DNA of 50,524 nt from contig CACYSA010000001.1 in the NCBI GenBank assembly GCA_902777015.1, positions 1-50,524 of the forward strand, given 5' to 3'. Below the pieces are notes generated by a model. It ran no database searches. It saw nothing but the letters and a program-made list of their open reading frames with translations, and was not told where the DNA came from. The position numbers were made by a program, and so were the translations under genes. Positions 22,749-34,791 of the stretch are shown here, piece after piece. The stretch's first letter is position 1. The number at the start of each line of letters is the position of its first letter. This stretch comes from an uncultured Erysipelotrichaceae bacterium (GTDB taxonomy: Bacteria; Bacillota_I; Bacilli_A; RFN20; CAG-826).

Positions 22749-24185
22749 ATGAATAATTACGATCAATATATCTCTCCTTTTTCTGAAAGATATGCTTCTA
22801 AAGAGATGCAATACCTTTTCTCATATCATAAGAAATTCTCCACTTGGAGAAGACTTTGGCTCGCTTTAGCGGAATCTGAAAAAGAATTAGGTTTAGCGCA
22901 AATTACTGATGAGATGATTAATGAGATGAAAGAACATCTCGATGATATTAATTATGATAAAGCCAATGAATATGAAACTAAATTCCGTCATGATGTGATG
23001 GCCCATATTCATGCTTATGGAGATGAGTGCCCTACCGCTAAAGGCATTATCCATTTAGGGGCGACATCTTGTTATGTTGGTGATAACACTGACATTATCA
23101 TCATGAAAGAAGCCTTAGAATTAGTTAAAAAGAAACTAATTAATTTAATCGATATATTAAGTAGATTCGCTAATGAATATAAAGATTTACCTTGTTTAGC
23201 CTATACCCACTTTCAAGCCGCTCAACCTACCACTGTTGGTAAAAGAGCCACGATGTGGCTACAAGACTTTTTAAGTGATTATGAAGATTTAGAATATGTT
23301 TTATCATCTCTTAAATTATTAGGCTGTAAAGGTACAACTGGTACACAAGCATCATTCGTCGAATTATTTAACGATAAAGATGCACCAGTTAAATTAGATA
23401 AGCTCATCGCTAAAAAGATGGGATTTAATGATACATATCCTATTTCTGGTCAAACATATTCTAGAAAAGTAGATATTAGAGTTTATAACGTACTAAGTGG
23501 CATCGCCACTAGTGCGATGAAGATGACTAACGATATTCGTTTATTGCAGCACGAAAAAGAAATCGAAGAACCATTTGAAAATAACCAAGTAGGTTCTAGT
23601 GCGATGCCATATAAACGTAATCCGATGAGAAGTGAAAGAATTGCTTCTTTAGCAAGATACGTCATCGCTAATATGAATAATCCATATATGACCGCTTCTA
23701 GTCAATGGTTAGAAAGAACATTAGATGATTCAGCGAATAGAAGAATATCTATTTCTGAAGGATTTTTAGCCATTGATGGCGTGCTTGATTTATGTATTAA
23801 CGTTACTGATGGTTTAGTGGTTAATACTAAAGTCATTGAAAAGAACTTAAAAGAAGAACTACCTTTTATGATTACTGAAAATATCCTAATGGATAAAGTT
23901 AAAGAAGGTGGTAACCGTCAAGAACTCCATGAAGAAATACGTAAATTATCTTTGGAAGCAGGATATCGTATTAAACATGAAGGTTTAGAAAATGATTTAA
24001 TTGATAGATTATGCGCTTCTAAAAAATTAAATATTTCTAAAGAAGAAATTAATAAATATTTAGATGCCTCTAAATACATTGGTAGAGCAAGTGAACAAGT
24101 GAACGAATACATCACTACTTTTGTTAACCCTGTTCTTAAAAAGAACAAAGACTTATTAGGTCTAAAAATAAATATTAATAAATAA
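22749..24185 (+). CDS. purB: Adenylosuccinate lyase
   Basis: PurB splits adenylosuccinate to AMP and fumarate and also cleaves SAICAR in IMP synthesis. The 478-residue product carries the fumarase/aspartase superfamily signature [15 protein letters not shown] near residue 280 and the [12 protein letters not shown] segment near residue 97. The catalytic His region ([14 protein letters not shown], then the SSAMP loop) is intact. The longer C-terminal domain fits the eukaryote-like class of PurB, whose length is about 475-485 instead of 430. It begins four bases after purA, giving the two-step IMP to AMP conversion in one transcript. Confidence 0.95.
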   Translation: MNNYDQYISPFSERYASKEMQYLFSYHKKFSTWRRLWLALAESEKELGLAQITDEMINEMKEHLDDINYDKANEYETKFRHDVMAHIHAYGDECPTAKGIIHLGATSCYVGDNTDIIIMKEALELVKKKLINLIDILSRFANEYKDLPCLAYTHFQAAQPTTVGKRATMWLQDFLSDYEDLEYVLSSLKLLGCKGTTGTQASFVELFNDKDAPVKLDKLIAKKMGFNDTYPISGQTYSRKVDIRVYNVLSGIATSAMKMTNDIRLLQHEKEIEEPFENNQVGSSAMPYKRNPMRSERIASLARYVIANMNNPYMTASSQWLERTLDDSANRRISISEGFLAIDGVLDLCINVTDGLVVNTKVIEKNLKEELPFMITENILMDKVKEGGNRQELHEEIRKLSLEAGYRIKHEGLENDLIDRLCASKKLNISKEEINKYLDASKYIGRASEQVNEYITTFVNPVLKKNKDLLGLKININK

Positions 24186-24195
24186 GGTATATATC

Positions 24196-27343
<3,148 letters not shown>

Positions 27344-27344
27344 A

Positions 27345-27980
27345 ATGGAAAAGAAAAATATCATTTCAGTAGTTAGCGCACTACTGCTCACTTTAGGAGG
27401 TGGCTTTACTGATGCTTATACTTTTATCTATCGTGATGGCGTATTTGCGACGATGCAAACAGGTAACCTCATAAAGTTTTTTATTGCATTAACCAATGGG
27501 GAATTTAAACTTATGTTTTTATTACCAATTATTATTTTCTTATTAGGTTGTGTTGTTGCAGTATTACTTGGTAAAAGCAAATATCAAAGTCAAATTACTT
27601 TAATCACACTGTTTATTTCCTTTATCTTTGCGGGTTTATGCCCTAAAACAGAAGCGTGGAACATCGTTTGTGTTTCTATCCTCTCATTTACTGGAGCGAT
27701 GCAGTTTGAAGCTTTTAGAAGGTGTTTGGGACTGAGATATACTTCTACGATGTGCACGAATAACATGCGATTACTTGGTAAAAGCATCGCTAATAGGAGA
27801 TTAAACGATACATTAATTTATGTTTCGATTATTGTTACTTTTATATTTGGTATTGTTTTAGGAGTTTTAGTGGGTAAAGGAATGGGCATATATGCGATTA
27901 TGCCAATGTCCTCTATTTACGTAGCTGTTCTATTAATAAGCAAAATAGATATCAGAAGTGAGCGATTACAAACTGAATGA
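27345..27980 (+). CDS. DUF1275 (YoaK-type) membrane protein
   Basis: The 211-residue product has six predicted membrane helices and the DUF1275 features GGFTDAYTFIYRDGVFATMQTGN at the N-terminus (only key residues listed: GGFTDA, then MQTGNLI). It starts one base after the pyrG stop without a ribosome-binding site of its own, so it is probably translated by coupling. DUF1275 proteins are widespread and functionally undefined; some are thought to be transporters. Its place behind pyrG may mean nucleobase or nucleoside movement, but this is only a guess. The stop is TGA, which shows TGA is not read as Trp here. Confidence 0.85.
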   Translation: MEKKNIISVVSALLLTLGGGFTDAYTFIYRDGVFATMQTGNLIKFFIALTNGEFKLMFLLPIIIFLLGCVVAVLLGKSKYQSQITLITLFISFIFAGLCPKTEAWNIVCVSILSFTGAMQFEAFRRCLGLRYTSTMCTNNMRLLGKSIANRRLNDTLIYVSIIVTFIFGIVLGVLVGKGMGIYAIMPMSSIYVAVLLISKIDIRSERLQTE

Positions 27981-27999
27981 TTCATTGGTCGATGATAAA

Positions 28000-28929
28000 C
28001 TAGGCTATTTTAATCCAGCACTTATCCTTTAAGAAGTTAGAAATATCTTCTTTTTTGTTTTCATCTTCATAATAAGCAACTAGAATCTTTTTATATTCAC
28101 TAACTAGTTCAGATGGAACCACTATCAAGCCCAATGCATGCGTGATTAAATAATGGTTTGCAAAAATAATAGCGGTTCTTTTGTTTCCGTCTAAGAACAA
28201 TTGCTTCTTCATCACATAAAGAATTAAATCTATAGCCAAATCAATCCCGTCTTCTTTGTGCAAAATATCGTATATATCTAACTTGACTTGATCCTCAAAA
28301 GGAATCGGAGGAATGTATGATGAGCCTCCAATGGTGACTGGTACTTTTCTTATTTTCCCTGCTGTAACAGAAAACCCGTCTTCCACTATTTGGTTAATTT
28401 GACATAATACTGCGTAATTCGTGGGATAGTTTGCTAAATCGATAGACATGATAAATTCCCATGCCCTTTTAAGATTAATAACTTTATCAACGTCAGAAGC
28501 AGTCATATCATTGACTTTTCCACCATTGACCAAAGTCTCGGTATCAGAATAAGTTGTTGCAACGCCTTCCAACATTGATTGCTTGTAAATAGAGTCAACA
28601 AGATTTCTTCTGGCTAAATCAATATTCATAGCCACCATTTCATCGACACCTTCGATATCAACATAATTGAGCTCTTTGAGTTCTTTATTAATCTCTTTGA
28701 GTCTCTTTTTTAATTCTCTAGCGTGGTTTGTGTTATTAATAACTAAGTTATATAAAACATCAGAATATTCACCAACATATTTGGTTGTTAAAACACCATC
28801 TTGTCTAAAGTGAACATAGATGTACTGTTTATCGTCTTTTTGTCTAATTTCTATTGAACCATAATACATAGAGTTCAATTGATCTAATAATTGTTTTCTT
28901 TCTTTTAGTAATGCGGTTATGTTAGCCAT
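28000..28929 (-). CDS. Fic-family protein with altered catalytic motif
   Basis: The 309-residue product has a helical N-terminus with a coiled-coil stretch (ELKKRLKEINKELKEL) and a Fic domain in the C-terminal half. A candidate inhibitory-helix motif is SMLEG near residue 140. The Fic motif reads QLFLDGNKRTA where active enzymes have HxFxxGN(G/K)R, so the catalytic His is Gln while the phosphate-binding DGNKR remains. It may be inactive as an AMP transferase or use another chemistry; I recall Firmicute relatives with the same change. GGAG precedes the ATG, and a TGCTATAAT extended -10 box lies about 25 bases upstream. It is a single-gene unit, convergent with the DUF1275 gene. Confidence 0.82.
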   Translation of the reverse strand: MANITALLKERKQLLDQLNSMYYGSIEIRQKDDKQYIYVHFRQDGVLTTKYVGEYSDVLYNLVINNTNHARELKKRLKEINKELKELNYVDIEGVDEMVAMNIDLARRNLVDSIYKQSMLEGVATTYSDTETLVNGGKVNDMTASDVDKVINLKRAWEFIMSIDLANYPTNYAVLCQINQIVEDGFSVTAGKIRKVPVTIGGSSYIPPIPFEDQVKLDIYDILHKEDGIDLAIDLILYVMKKQLFLDGNKRTAIIFANHYLITHALGLIVVPSELVSEYKKILVAYYEDENKKEDISNFLKDKCWIKIA

Positions 28930-28950
28930 AATAACTCTCCTGCACTACAA

Positions 28951-28976
28951 TTATAGCACCCGTATATTAAGTGTGA
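28951..28976 (-). promoter_or_regulatory. Predicted promoter of the Fic gene
   Basis: On the minus strand TTTCAC and TATAAT are 17 bases apart, and TGC directly before the hexamer makes an extended -10 box. It is a good constitutive-type promoter. Confidence 0.55.
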
Positions 28977-28995
28977 AACATTTTTATTGTTTTTG

Positions 28996-30222
28996 TTACA
29001 CACTATATTTTTTTATTATCTTAGGTAAGCGACTAGCTTCACTTTTGTTAATACCACATAAGGCAATACGAATAGCGCTATGGGTGGAGATGACATATAC
29101 ACCATCTTGATGGAGATTATTAACTAATTTTTCTGGTTCTTTAGAAGGAACACAAATAAAGAAACCTTTCATATATGGTAATGTCTTTAGTCCCACTTCT
29201 TTAGCAGCTTTTAAAAAGGTGATGCTTCTAGCTTCAAGCATGGCGCAGACATATTTCACTTCTTCTTCATATGATTCTCTATAATTATCATCTAGCACCA
29301 TCTTTTCAATTAAAGACATACCAAGAGTACTAGCGGATGACCATTTAGCGCGGCATGAAAATGTATTTACTCTATTAAATGTTTCTACTTCTTCTTTATC
29401 TTTAGATAAGCATAATAACGCACCGATTCTTAAACCATATAAACCAAATGATTTAGAGCCAGAAAAGACAAATAAAGTTAAGGCATTATTAGGCATATCC
29501 TTGAATTTGGCGTATCTACTTCTAATGATATCTGGATTGACGTTATAAAAATCAAAATAAGCCACATCCATTAAATAGATAAAGTTAGTGTCAGGATTAT
29601 TTCTTGCTATATCTAATAAAGCATCATAATCCTTTTCTTCCATACAGAAACCTGTAGGGTTCTCACACGGATCGTTAATTAATATTAGTATTTTATTTTG
29701 TGTCTTTTTTAATTCGTTAACTTGTTTATTTAAATCATCGATATCAAATAAACCTTCTTTATTAAATAAAGAATAAGTACCACTTTTAAAGCCCATTTCT
29801 ATACCATAGCTAAGATAGTTTTCCCACATATGGTTTGGTAATAAAACAGTTTCATCTTTATCAACATAATTAGTAAACGCTAGATTAAGGCCACCACTCC
29901 CTCCAGGAGTCGGTAAGCAGTCTAAATAGCATTCTTTTTTAATATCTTCTAAATATTTGCCAAATAAAGAATATAAAACCGCTCTGGTAAATGATGGTCT
30001 ACCACTTGAATTAGCGTAGGCAAATTTCTCTTCTTCAGTAAGCGAACTTATCGCAGAAACGACACTTTTAAATTCATAAAGATTGCCGCTTTCGTCTTTA
30101 AGCATACCGACAGTCGCGTTAATGACACTGCTATCAGCCTTTTTAGCCGCTTTAGCTTTGCTCGCTAACGCTAAGATATTGTTTTTTAATTCTTTGTTTT
30201 TAGATTGTTTTGCAATAAACAT
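28996..30222 (-). CDS. PLP-dependent aminotransferase, class I/II (aspartate aminotransferase-like)
   Basis: The 408-residue fold type I aminotransferase has the PLP Lys in FSGSKSFGLYGLRIG, the NDPCENPTGF loop and the substrate-carboxylate Arg near the C-terminus (AIRIAL). It probably moves amino groups between glutamate and an oxoacid such as oxaloacetate. Neither the ATG at 30243 nor the one at 30222 has a ribosome-binding site. A TATTAT -10 box lies seven bases before 30222, so a leaderless mRNA starting there is preferred; the longer form would add seven residues. LysR-type operator 3 is centred about 66 bases upstream of that start, which places the gene in the proposed nitrogen regulon. 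Confidence 0.85.
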   Translation of the reverse strand: MFIAKQSKNKELKNNILALASKAKAAKKADSSVINATVGMLKDESGNLYEFKSVVSAISSLTEEEKFAYANSSGRPSFTRAVLYSLFGKYLEDIKKECYLDCLPTPGGSGGLNLAFTNYVDKDETVLLPNHMWENYLSYGIEMGFKSGTYSLFNKEGLFDIDDLNKQVNELKKTQNKILILINDPCENPTGFCMEEKDYDALLDIARNNPDTNFIYLMDVAYFDFYNVNPDIIRSRYAKFKDMPNNALTLFVFSGSKSFGLYGLRIGALLCLSKDKEEVETFNRVNTFSCRAKWSSASTLGMSLIEKMVLDDNYRESYEEEVKYVCAMLEARSITFLKAAKEVGLKTLPYMKGFFICVPSKEPEKLVNNLHQDGVYVISTHSAIRIALCGINKSEASRLPKIIKKYSV

Positions 30223-30276
30223 AGTTAAATAATAACTATGCATATCTAATATTTAAAATACTTATATTATTGGGAT

Positions 30277-30299
30277 TATCATACGTTGTTAATATGGTT
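30277..30299. promoter_or_regulatory. LysR-type operator 3 (upstream of the aminotransferase)
   Basis: TATCATAC, seven bases, then ATATGGTT: the first half is identical to operator 1 and the second keeps five of eight positions. It is also very similar to operator 2 read on the other strand (TATCATACGTT start). The centre lies about -66 from the proposed leaderless start. Confidence 0.5.
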
Positions 30300-30323
30300 T
30301 AGAAAAACACAGCAAAACTAAAG

Positions 30324-30352
30324 CAAAAGAAAAAAGGGGACGACCCCTTTTT
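30324..30352 (-). terminator. Terminator of the structured RNA
   Basis: AAAAAGGGG pairs with CCCCTTTTT across a four-base loop, and on the minus strand TTTTTTCTTTT follows. It ends the GC-rich RNA and is separated from the aminotransferase start by about 100 bases. Confidence 0.85.
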
Positions 30353-30560
30353 CCTTTGAATGTGGTTTTATGCTGGCCGTCAGCCTCATCACCCTTACGA
30401 GTGACTATCGCGTCGATAATATTTTAAGTCCTTATCGTGGACTACGGCTTTCTTCCCAACCGCTGGGCTCAACACCCTTTCGAGCATCTCTAACGTCGTA
30501 GTAATTACCCTGCCTAAGCGCAGCACGGCTTTACGTGCCACCACACGGAACCTATTGGTT
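30353..30560 (-). ncRNA. Structured non-coding RNA, family not assigned
   Basis: About 205 bases downstream of glmS are markedly richer in G and C than the surrounding DNA and have no open frame. Read on the minus strand they fold into many short helices: GAACC-AATA-GGTTC, GCACG/CGTGC, GCTC/GAGC, CCCA/TGGG, AGTCC/GGACT, TATCG/CGATA, TCAC/GGTGA. A closing helix pairs TGTGGT near the 5' end with ACCACA near the 3' end, and CTACG pairs with CGTAG. A TACAAT -10 box lies just upstream (30573-30568) and a strong terminator follows. It is not tmRNA, RNase P, SRP RNA, T-box or the glmS ribozyme as far as I can tell. The raiA motif class is one candidate. Confidence 0.75.
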
Positions 30561-30567
30561 CAATACA

Positions 30568-30573
30568 ATTGTA
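30568..30573 (-). promoter_or_regulatory. -10 box of the structured RNA
   Basis: TACAAT on the minus strand would start transcription near 30560, exactly where the structured region begins. The -35 is weak. Confidence 0.4.
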
Positions 30574-30628
30574 CATCAGTAATAATAAATATGTTAGCGA
30601 TTTTATCATTTCTTGATTGATACTTATT

Positions 30629-32407
30629 TTATTCCACTGTCACACTCTTGGCGAGGTTTCTTGGTTTATCAACGTTTAAGCCTTTGGCTAAAGCAACGTA
30701 ATAGGCTAGATAGAATGCAATAGAAGATACTGCCACACTACTAAGGTAATAAGCATAATCTTCCACCATGATGGTATCTTCTGGTCTAGATAAGCTCTTA
30801 GTGGCGATTGTATATACTTTCGCGCCTCTAGTTTTCACTTCTTCAATATTGCCTCTCATTGATGAAGCAGTAACTGGATCAGTAATAAAGACGATAACAG
30901 GTATACCTTTTTCTATTAAAGCAATTGGACCATGTTTAAGTTCACCACCAGGAATAGCTTCACTATGGATATAACTAATTTCTTTTAATTTTAATGATGC
31001 TTCTAATGATAAGAAGTAATCGAAACTTCTACCAAGGTAGAAGATATTCTTCTTATCTTTTAATTCATCCGCCACTTTCATGATTAATGGTTTGTAGTGA
31101 TATTGGATATCATAGACAACATCTAAGGCTTGAGTTAAATCATCAATTACTTTCGTGTCTTTATCAAGCGCTGCCGCTAAAAGGGCAAGTAATGTTACTT
31201 GTGCGACATATGCTTTAGTGGATGCCACTGATACTTCTACACCACTATGGAGAAGTAAAGAATACATACAGTTTCTATCAAGAGTGGAACCACCAGTATT
31301 GGTAATAATAAGATTTTTTAAATTGTGTTCTTTAATGATATTTAAGCAGTGAATCAAATCAGCGGTTTCTCCAGATTGAGAAATCATAATAATGAATGGT
31401 TTTTTACCAGGATATGTTGGATGAAATGCCCATTCACTAGCGATAAATCTAGACGCAGATTTATCATATTTTTCAAAATATCGACCACCCACTAGACCAG
31501 CGTGATAAGAAGTACCACAGGCAATGAAAATGATATGATCTGATTCTTTTAAGTCTTTTATTAATTCTGGATCAAATAAGAATTTATTCTTTTGGAAATA
31601 GAAAGAGATTAATCTTTTAACGGTTTGAGGAATCTCTTCGATTTCCTTTATCATGTAATGCGGATAACCTTTTAAATCATGAGAGATGAGTTCAACATCT
31701 TTTTGGATGGCTTCTTTTTTGACTTCTTCCCCATCTTTGTTATAAATAACCACTTTATCTTTAGTGACCGCACCAAATTCAAAATCATCTAATTCGATGA
31801 ATTCATTAGTGTATTCAATCATTGGGGAAGCATCAGAAGCCACTAAATTGAAGCCTTTACCTAAACCAATGACTAATGGTGATGCCTTTTTAGCGACATA
31901 TAAAGTTTGATCATCATCGTCAGTAAATATTGATAAAGCGTAACTACCTTTTAATAGGCCCATTACTCTTTTAATTGTTTCTAAGATGTTACCATTTTCT
32001 AAATAATAATAATCGATGAGATTAGCGACGACTTCAGTATCGGTTTCTCCATAGAAACTATAACCTTTTTCTTTTAGAAAACTTTTTAATTCTTTATAGT
32101 TTTCAATGACCCCATTATGCACCATGCAGATGCGTTTATGGAATGATAGATGTGGGTGGGTATTAAGTTTAGTAGGCGCTCCATGAGTGGCCCATCTAGT
32201 ATGGCCAATCATGATATTGCTATTAATAGTTTCTGGAACAATAGTTAAAAGATGTTCCACACTACCGACGTCTTTATAAATCTTGATGCCATTATCTATA
32301 TAAGCGATACCCGCGGAATCATAGCCACGGTAATCAAGCATCTTTAAGCCTTTAAAGACATATTCTTTTGGACTAATAAAGCCTACTGCACCAACAATAC
32401 CACACAT
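30629..32407 (-). CDS. glmS: Glutamine-fructose-6-phosphate aminotransferase
   Basis: GlmS makes glucosamine-6-phosphate from fructose-6-phosphate and glutamine, the entry to peptidoglycan amino sugars. The 592-residue product begins with the N-terminal nucleophile sequence MCGIVGAVGF, has the amidotransferase segment GHTRWATHG, and two SIS sugar-isomerase domains (IIFIACGTSYHAG, MISQSGETAD). It ends with the family's DKPRNLAKSVTVE. It starts one base after the glnA stop, so it is co-transcribed with glutamine synthetase, which makes its nitrogen donor. No glmS ribozyme can exist in the single-base gap, so the usual ribozyme feedback seems absent here. Confidence 0.97.
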   Translation of the reverse strand: MCGIVGAVGFISPKEYVFKGLKMLDYRGYDSAGIAYIDNGIKIYKDVGSVEHLLTIVPETINSNIMIGHTRWATHGAPTKLNTHPHLSFHKRICMVHNGVIENYKELKSFLKEKGYSFYGETDTEVVANLIDYYYLENGNILETIKRVMGLLKGSYALSIFTDDDDQTLYVAKKASPLVIGLGKGFNLVASDASPMIEYTNEFIELDDFEFGAVTKDKVVIYNKDGEEVKKEAIQKDVELISHDLKGYPHYMIKEIEEIPQTVKRLISFYFQKNKFLFDPELIKDLKESDHIIFIACGTSYHAGLVGGRYFEKYDKSASRFIASEWAFHPTYPGKKPFIIMISQSGETADLIHCLNIIKEHNLKNLIITNTGGSTLDRNCMYSLLLHSGVEVSVASTKAYVAQVTLLALLAAALDKDTKVIDDLTQALDVVYDIQYHYKPLIMKVADELKDKKNIFYLGRSFDYFLSLEASLKLKEISYIHSEAIPGGELKHGPIALIEKGIPVIVFITDPVTASSMRGNIEEVKTRGAKVYTIATKSLSRPEDTIMVEDYAYYLSSVAVSSIAFYLAYYVALAKGLNVDKPRNLAKSVTVE

Positions 32408-32408
32408 A

Positions 32409-33743
32409 TTATCTACCCAAGTATTTCTTTAATTCGAATTCGCTAACGGTGGTATGGTATTCTTTCCATTCCTTCTCTTTAGCTTCGATATATTTAGGGA
32501 ACAAGTGTTCTCCTAAAACTTCTTTAAGAATACTACTATCTTTGAAATCTTCAATAGCGGCATGTAATGTTTCTGGTAAGCAAGTAATCTTTCTAGCTTT
32601 GATTTCATCATCACTTAAATCAAATAAATTATCTTTGACTGGTGGGATGATATCTTTTTCTTTGGTATTTTTAATACCTTCAAGGCCACAAGCGAGGATA
32701 CCCGCTAAAGCGAGATATGGATTAGCGCATGGATCAACATTTCTAAATTCTGTTCTAGTGGCTAGGCCTCTAGCGGCTGGAATTCTGACTAACGAACTTC
32801 TATTAGCGTCACTCCAACAAGCATAGATTGGGGCTTCATAACCACTGACTAAACGTTTATAGGAATTAACAATTGGATTAGTTAATAAAGATAATTCTCT
32901 AGCGTGACTAAGAACGCCTGTAATCCATTTTTCACACATGATGCTTAATTGCATTGGGGCTTTTTCATCATAGAATAAGTCACCTTTCTCTTTAGAGAAT
33001 AGTGAACAGTTAGTGTGCATGCCGTTACCCGCTTGTTTATTTAAAGGTTTTGGCATAAAGCTTGCTAAATAACCGTTTTTTCTGGCAATCATTTTAACGA
33101 CTTGCTTGAATGTTTGGACTCTATCGCAAGCGGAGATAACATCTGTATATTTGAAAGTGATTTCATTTTGACCAGGACCAACTTCATGGTGAGAAGCTTG
33201 AACTTCAAAACCCATCTTTTCAAGCATTAAAGCGATTTCTCTTCTAATATCTTCACCACCATCGAATGGGGATAAATCAAAATAGCTTGCTCTATCGCTG
33301 CAGTTAGTGGAAACACTACCATCAGCGTTTAGTTTGAATAAATAGAATTCAGGTTCGAAACCAACATACATAGTTTCAATACCCATATTATTCATCTTCT
33401 TAACTTCTTTTTTAAGAATGTAACGTGGATCGCCAATAAATGGGGTGCCATCAGGCATATAGACATCGCAGATAAATCTAGCAACACCACCGATAGAAGA
33501 ATCTTCAAATGGTAATACTAAGAATGTATCTAAATCTGGATGAAGATACATATCAGCTTCTTTAATACGAACGAATCCTTCAATAGATGAGCCATCAAAC
33601 ATAATTTTATTGTTTAATGCATCATCGATTCTAGAAGCTGGTATTTCCACCGCTTTGATATCGCCTAACATGTCAGTGAATTGCATTCTTAAATAGGAGA
33701 TGTCATTTTCTTTAATTATCTTTTTGATTTCTTCCTTAGTCAT
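32409..33743 (-). CDS. glnA: Glutamine synthetase, type I
   Basis: GlnA makes glutamine from glutamate, ammonium and ATP. The 444-residue length matches the Gram-positive GSI-alpha class. IMFDGSSIEGF, the metal-site segment PGQNEITFKY, the NGMHTNCSLF loop and the NRSSLVRIPAARG segment are all present. There is no NLxxPVxxYE-type adenylylation site at the C-terminus, as expected for this class. The ATG at 33743 has GAGGAAC upstream; an in-frame ATG eight codons earlier lies closer to the promoter with no ribosome-binding site. It forms an operon with glmS. A half-match to the LysR-type operator lies at 33859-33881. Confidence 0.96.
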   Translation of the reverse strand: MTKEEIKKIIKENDISYLRMQFTDMLGDIKAVEIPASRIDDALNNKIMFDGSSIEGFVRIKEADMYLHPDLDTFLVLPFEDSSIGGVARFICDVYMPDGTPFIGDPRYILKKEVKKMNNMGIETMYVGFEPEFYLFKLNADGSVSTNCSDRASYFDLSPFDGGEDIRREIALMLEKMGFEVQASHHEVGPGQNEITFKYTDVISACDRVQTFKQVVKMIARKNGYLASFMPKPLNKQAGNGMHTNCSLFSKEKGDLFYDEKAPMQLSIMCEKWITGVLSHARELSLLTNPIVNSYKRLVSGYEAPIYACWSDANRSSLVRIPAARGLATRTEFRNVDPCANPYLALAGILACGLEGIKNTKEKDIIPPVKDNLFDLSDDEIKARKITCLPETLHAAIEDFKDSSILKEVLGEHLFPKYIEAKEKEWKEYHTTVSEFELKKYLGR

Positions 33744-33773
33744 AAATAGTTCCTCTTTCAAAAACATGCTTAA

Positions 33774-33818
33774 AATCTAATACTAAGGAAAATATGTGTC
33801 AATAAAAATGTGTGTCAA
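33774..33818 (-). promoter_or_regulatory. glnA promoter with duplicated TTGACACA
   Basis: On the minus strand TTGACA at 33802-33797 and TAGATT at 33779-33774 are 17 bases apart. A second TTGACACA lies 16 bases further upstream (TTGACA at 33818-33813), giving either an alternative -35 or a tandem operator. Confidence 0.6.
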
Positions 33819-33858
33819 CTTTGCTTTACATATAGCATTTTATAGGCATTTAACTATG

Positions 33859-33881
33859 TTAATAAATAAAAAAGTATGATA
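33859..33881. promoter_or_regulatory. Possible LysR-type half-site upstream of glnA
   Basis: TATCATAC on the minus strand (33881-33874) is identical to the strong half of operators 1-3, but the other half (TTTATTAA) does not match. It is about 100 bases from the inferred start, so its role is doubtful. Confidence 0.3.
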
Positions 33882-34191
33882 ACCATATAATTTACATATA
33901 ATACAAATTAGCGCCCATACTAGGTAGAAACTGCCTTTTTAATACTTTGCTATAGTTAATCAACAAGCTCGTGCAATAGCGCACACACTAGTCTTAATAA
34001 TTTACTATATATTTTATTGATTGACCCCTATGCTTACATAATAAGAATGGATTGCTAAGAATTATCTTCCAAATAGCAAAACTCTGAATGAAAATGCTGA
34101 AACTCTCGGATTATGGTATTTTTTGGAGTTCAATTCCAATTTTTACCACATTGTCATTTTATTTTGATTACATCGCATTAAATTGCTGAAC
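33882..34191. other. 310-base intergenic region without a recognised gene
   Basis: Between the glnA upstream region and the terminator of the GNAT gene I find no open frame with a ribosome-binding site and no strong secondary structure. A short GTGC/GCAC hairpin near 33973-33986 and scattered -10-like boxes are present. A stretch near 34075-34150 reads in one frame as a short open segment, possibly a degraded gene. Confidence 0.35.
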
Positions 34192-34219
34192 AATATAAAA
34201 AATGAGCAACGAGGCTCAT
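34192..34219 (-). terminator. Terminator of the glg-to-GNAT operon
   Basis: ATGAGC and GCTCAT form a 6-bp stem with a six-base loop, followed on the minus strand by TTTTTTAT. It lies just after the GNAT stop and closes the long operon. Confidence 0.75.
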
Positions 34220-34222
34220 CAT

Positions 34223-34783
34223 TTATTTCAGCATTAGCATCATCATTTCTTCATCTAGATAAGTGCCGTCTTTTAATCTTATGGCTCTAGGAACATCACC
34301 AGTCTTAATGAATCCTTTGGATGTATAGAGTCTTTTAGCAGCAAAGTTATCTTTTATAACCCCTAATTCTAGTTGTGTAGCGCCTTCTCTATTTTTAGCG
34401 ATATTGATGATTTCATCAAATAGGATGGAACCTAATCCTAATCCTCTATATTCTTTTCTAATACCAATACCAATCGTGCCTCGATGTTTTGTTTTAATCA
34501 TCGCACCAAAGCTTAAAGCACAACTACCGATGATGATATCTTTATAGAACACGGCGATCATGTAGTTATTATCACTACTATTATGTCCTTCTAAGAAGGC
34601 TTCTTCTTTTTTCATGTCATCGAGATAGACTTGATAGTCTTCAGGAAGGCCATTCATATAGTCTGTTGTTCTAGTGATATCGATAATACAATCAATCATC
34701 TTTTGAGCATCAGAAATCTCAGGTGATTTAAGTGTCACCTTGATACCATTCTTTAATGTAAATTCTTTAGCTTTATATATCAT
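34223..34783 (-). CDS. GNAT-family N-acetyltransferase
   Basis: The 186-residue acetyl-CoA-dependent acetyltransferase shows the RGLGLGSILF coenzyme-binding motif near residue 110 and the N...AAKRLYTSKGF end of the GNAT fold. IGSCALSFG forms the beta-4 region. The substrate cannot be read from sequence; the ELGVIKDNFAAKRLY pattern is common to amino-acid or protein N-acetyltransferases of this size. It is the last gene of the ten-gene operon, eight bases after pncB, with no ribosome-binding site of its own, and a terminator follows. Confidence 0.85.
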   Translation of the reverse strand: MIYKAKEFTLKNGIKVTLKSPEISDAQKMIDCIIDITRTTDYMNGLPEDYQVYLDDMKKEEAFLEGHNSSDNNYMIAVFYKDIIIGSCALSFGAMIKTKHRGTIGIGIRKEYRGLGLGSILFDEIINIAKNREGATQLELGVIKDNFAAKRLYTSKGFIKTGDVPRAIRLKDGTYLDEEMMMLMLK

Positions 34784-34791
34784 ATTATTTA

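Noticed and set aside
27345-27980. TGA read as tryptophan, as in Mycoplasma
   Set aside because: Several genes end in TGA (this one, trmB and rsgA-type overlaps) and tryptophan is encoded by TGG, so the standard code holds.
30530-30545. Seventh copy of the tandem regulatory site (GTGGCAC on the minus strand)
   Set aside because: The half-site falls inside a helix of the structured RNA, has no second half and no -10 box at the right distance.
30353-30560. RNase P RNA (B type)
   Set aside because: Short resemblances such as GAGGCTGACGGC exist, but the universal P4 strands (GAGGAAAGTCC and ACAGAA...GGCTTA) are absent and the length is only half of what is needed.
33813-33830. GlnR/TnrA-like box (TGTAA...TGACA) before glnA
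   Set aside because: The spacing is one base too long for the TGTNA-N7-TNACA consensus and no second copy is found at amt or elsewhere.
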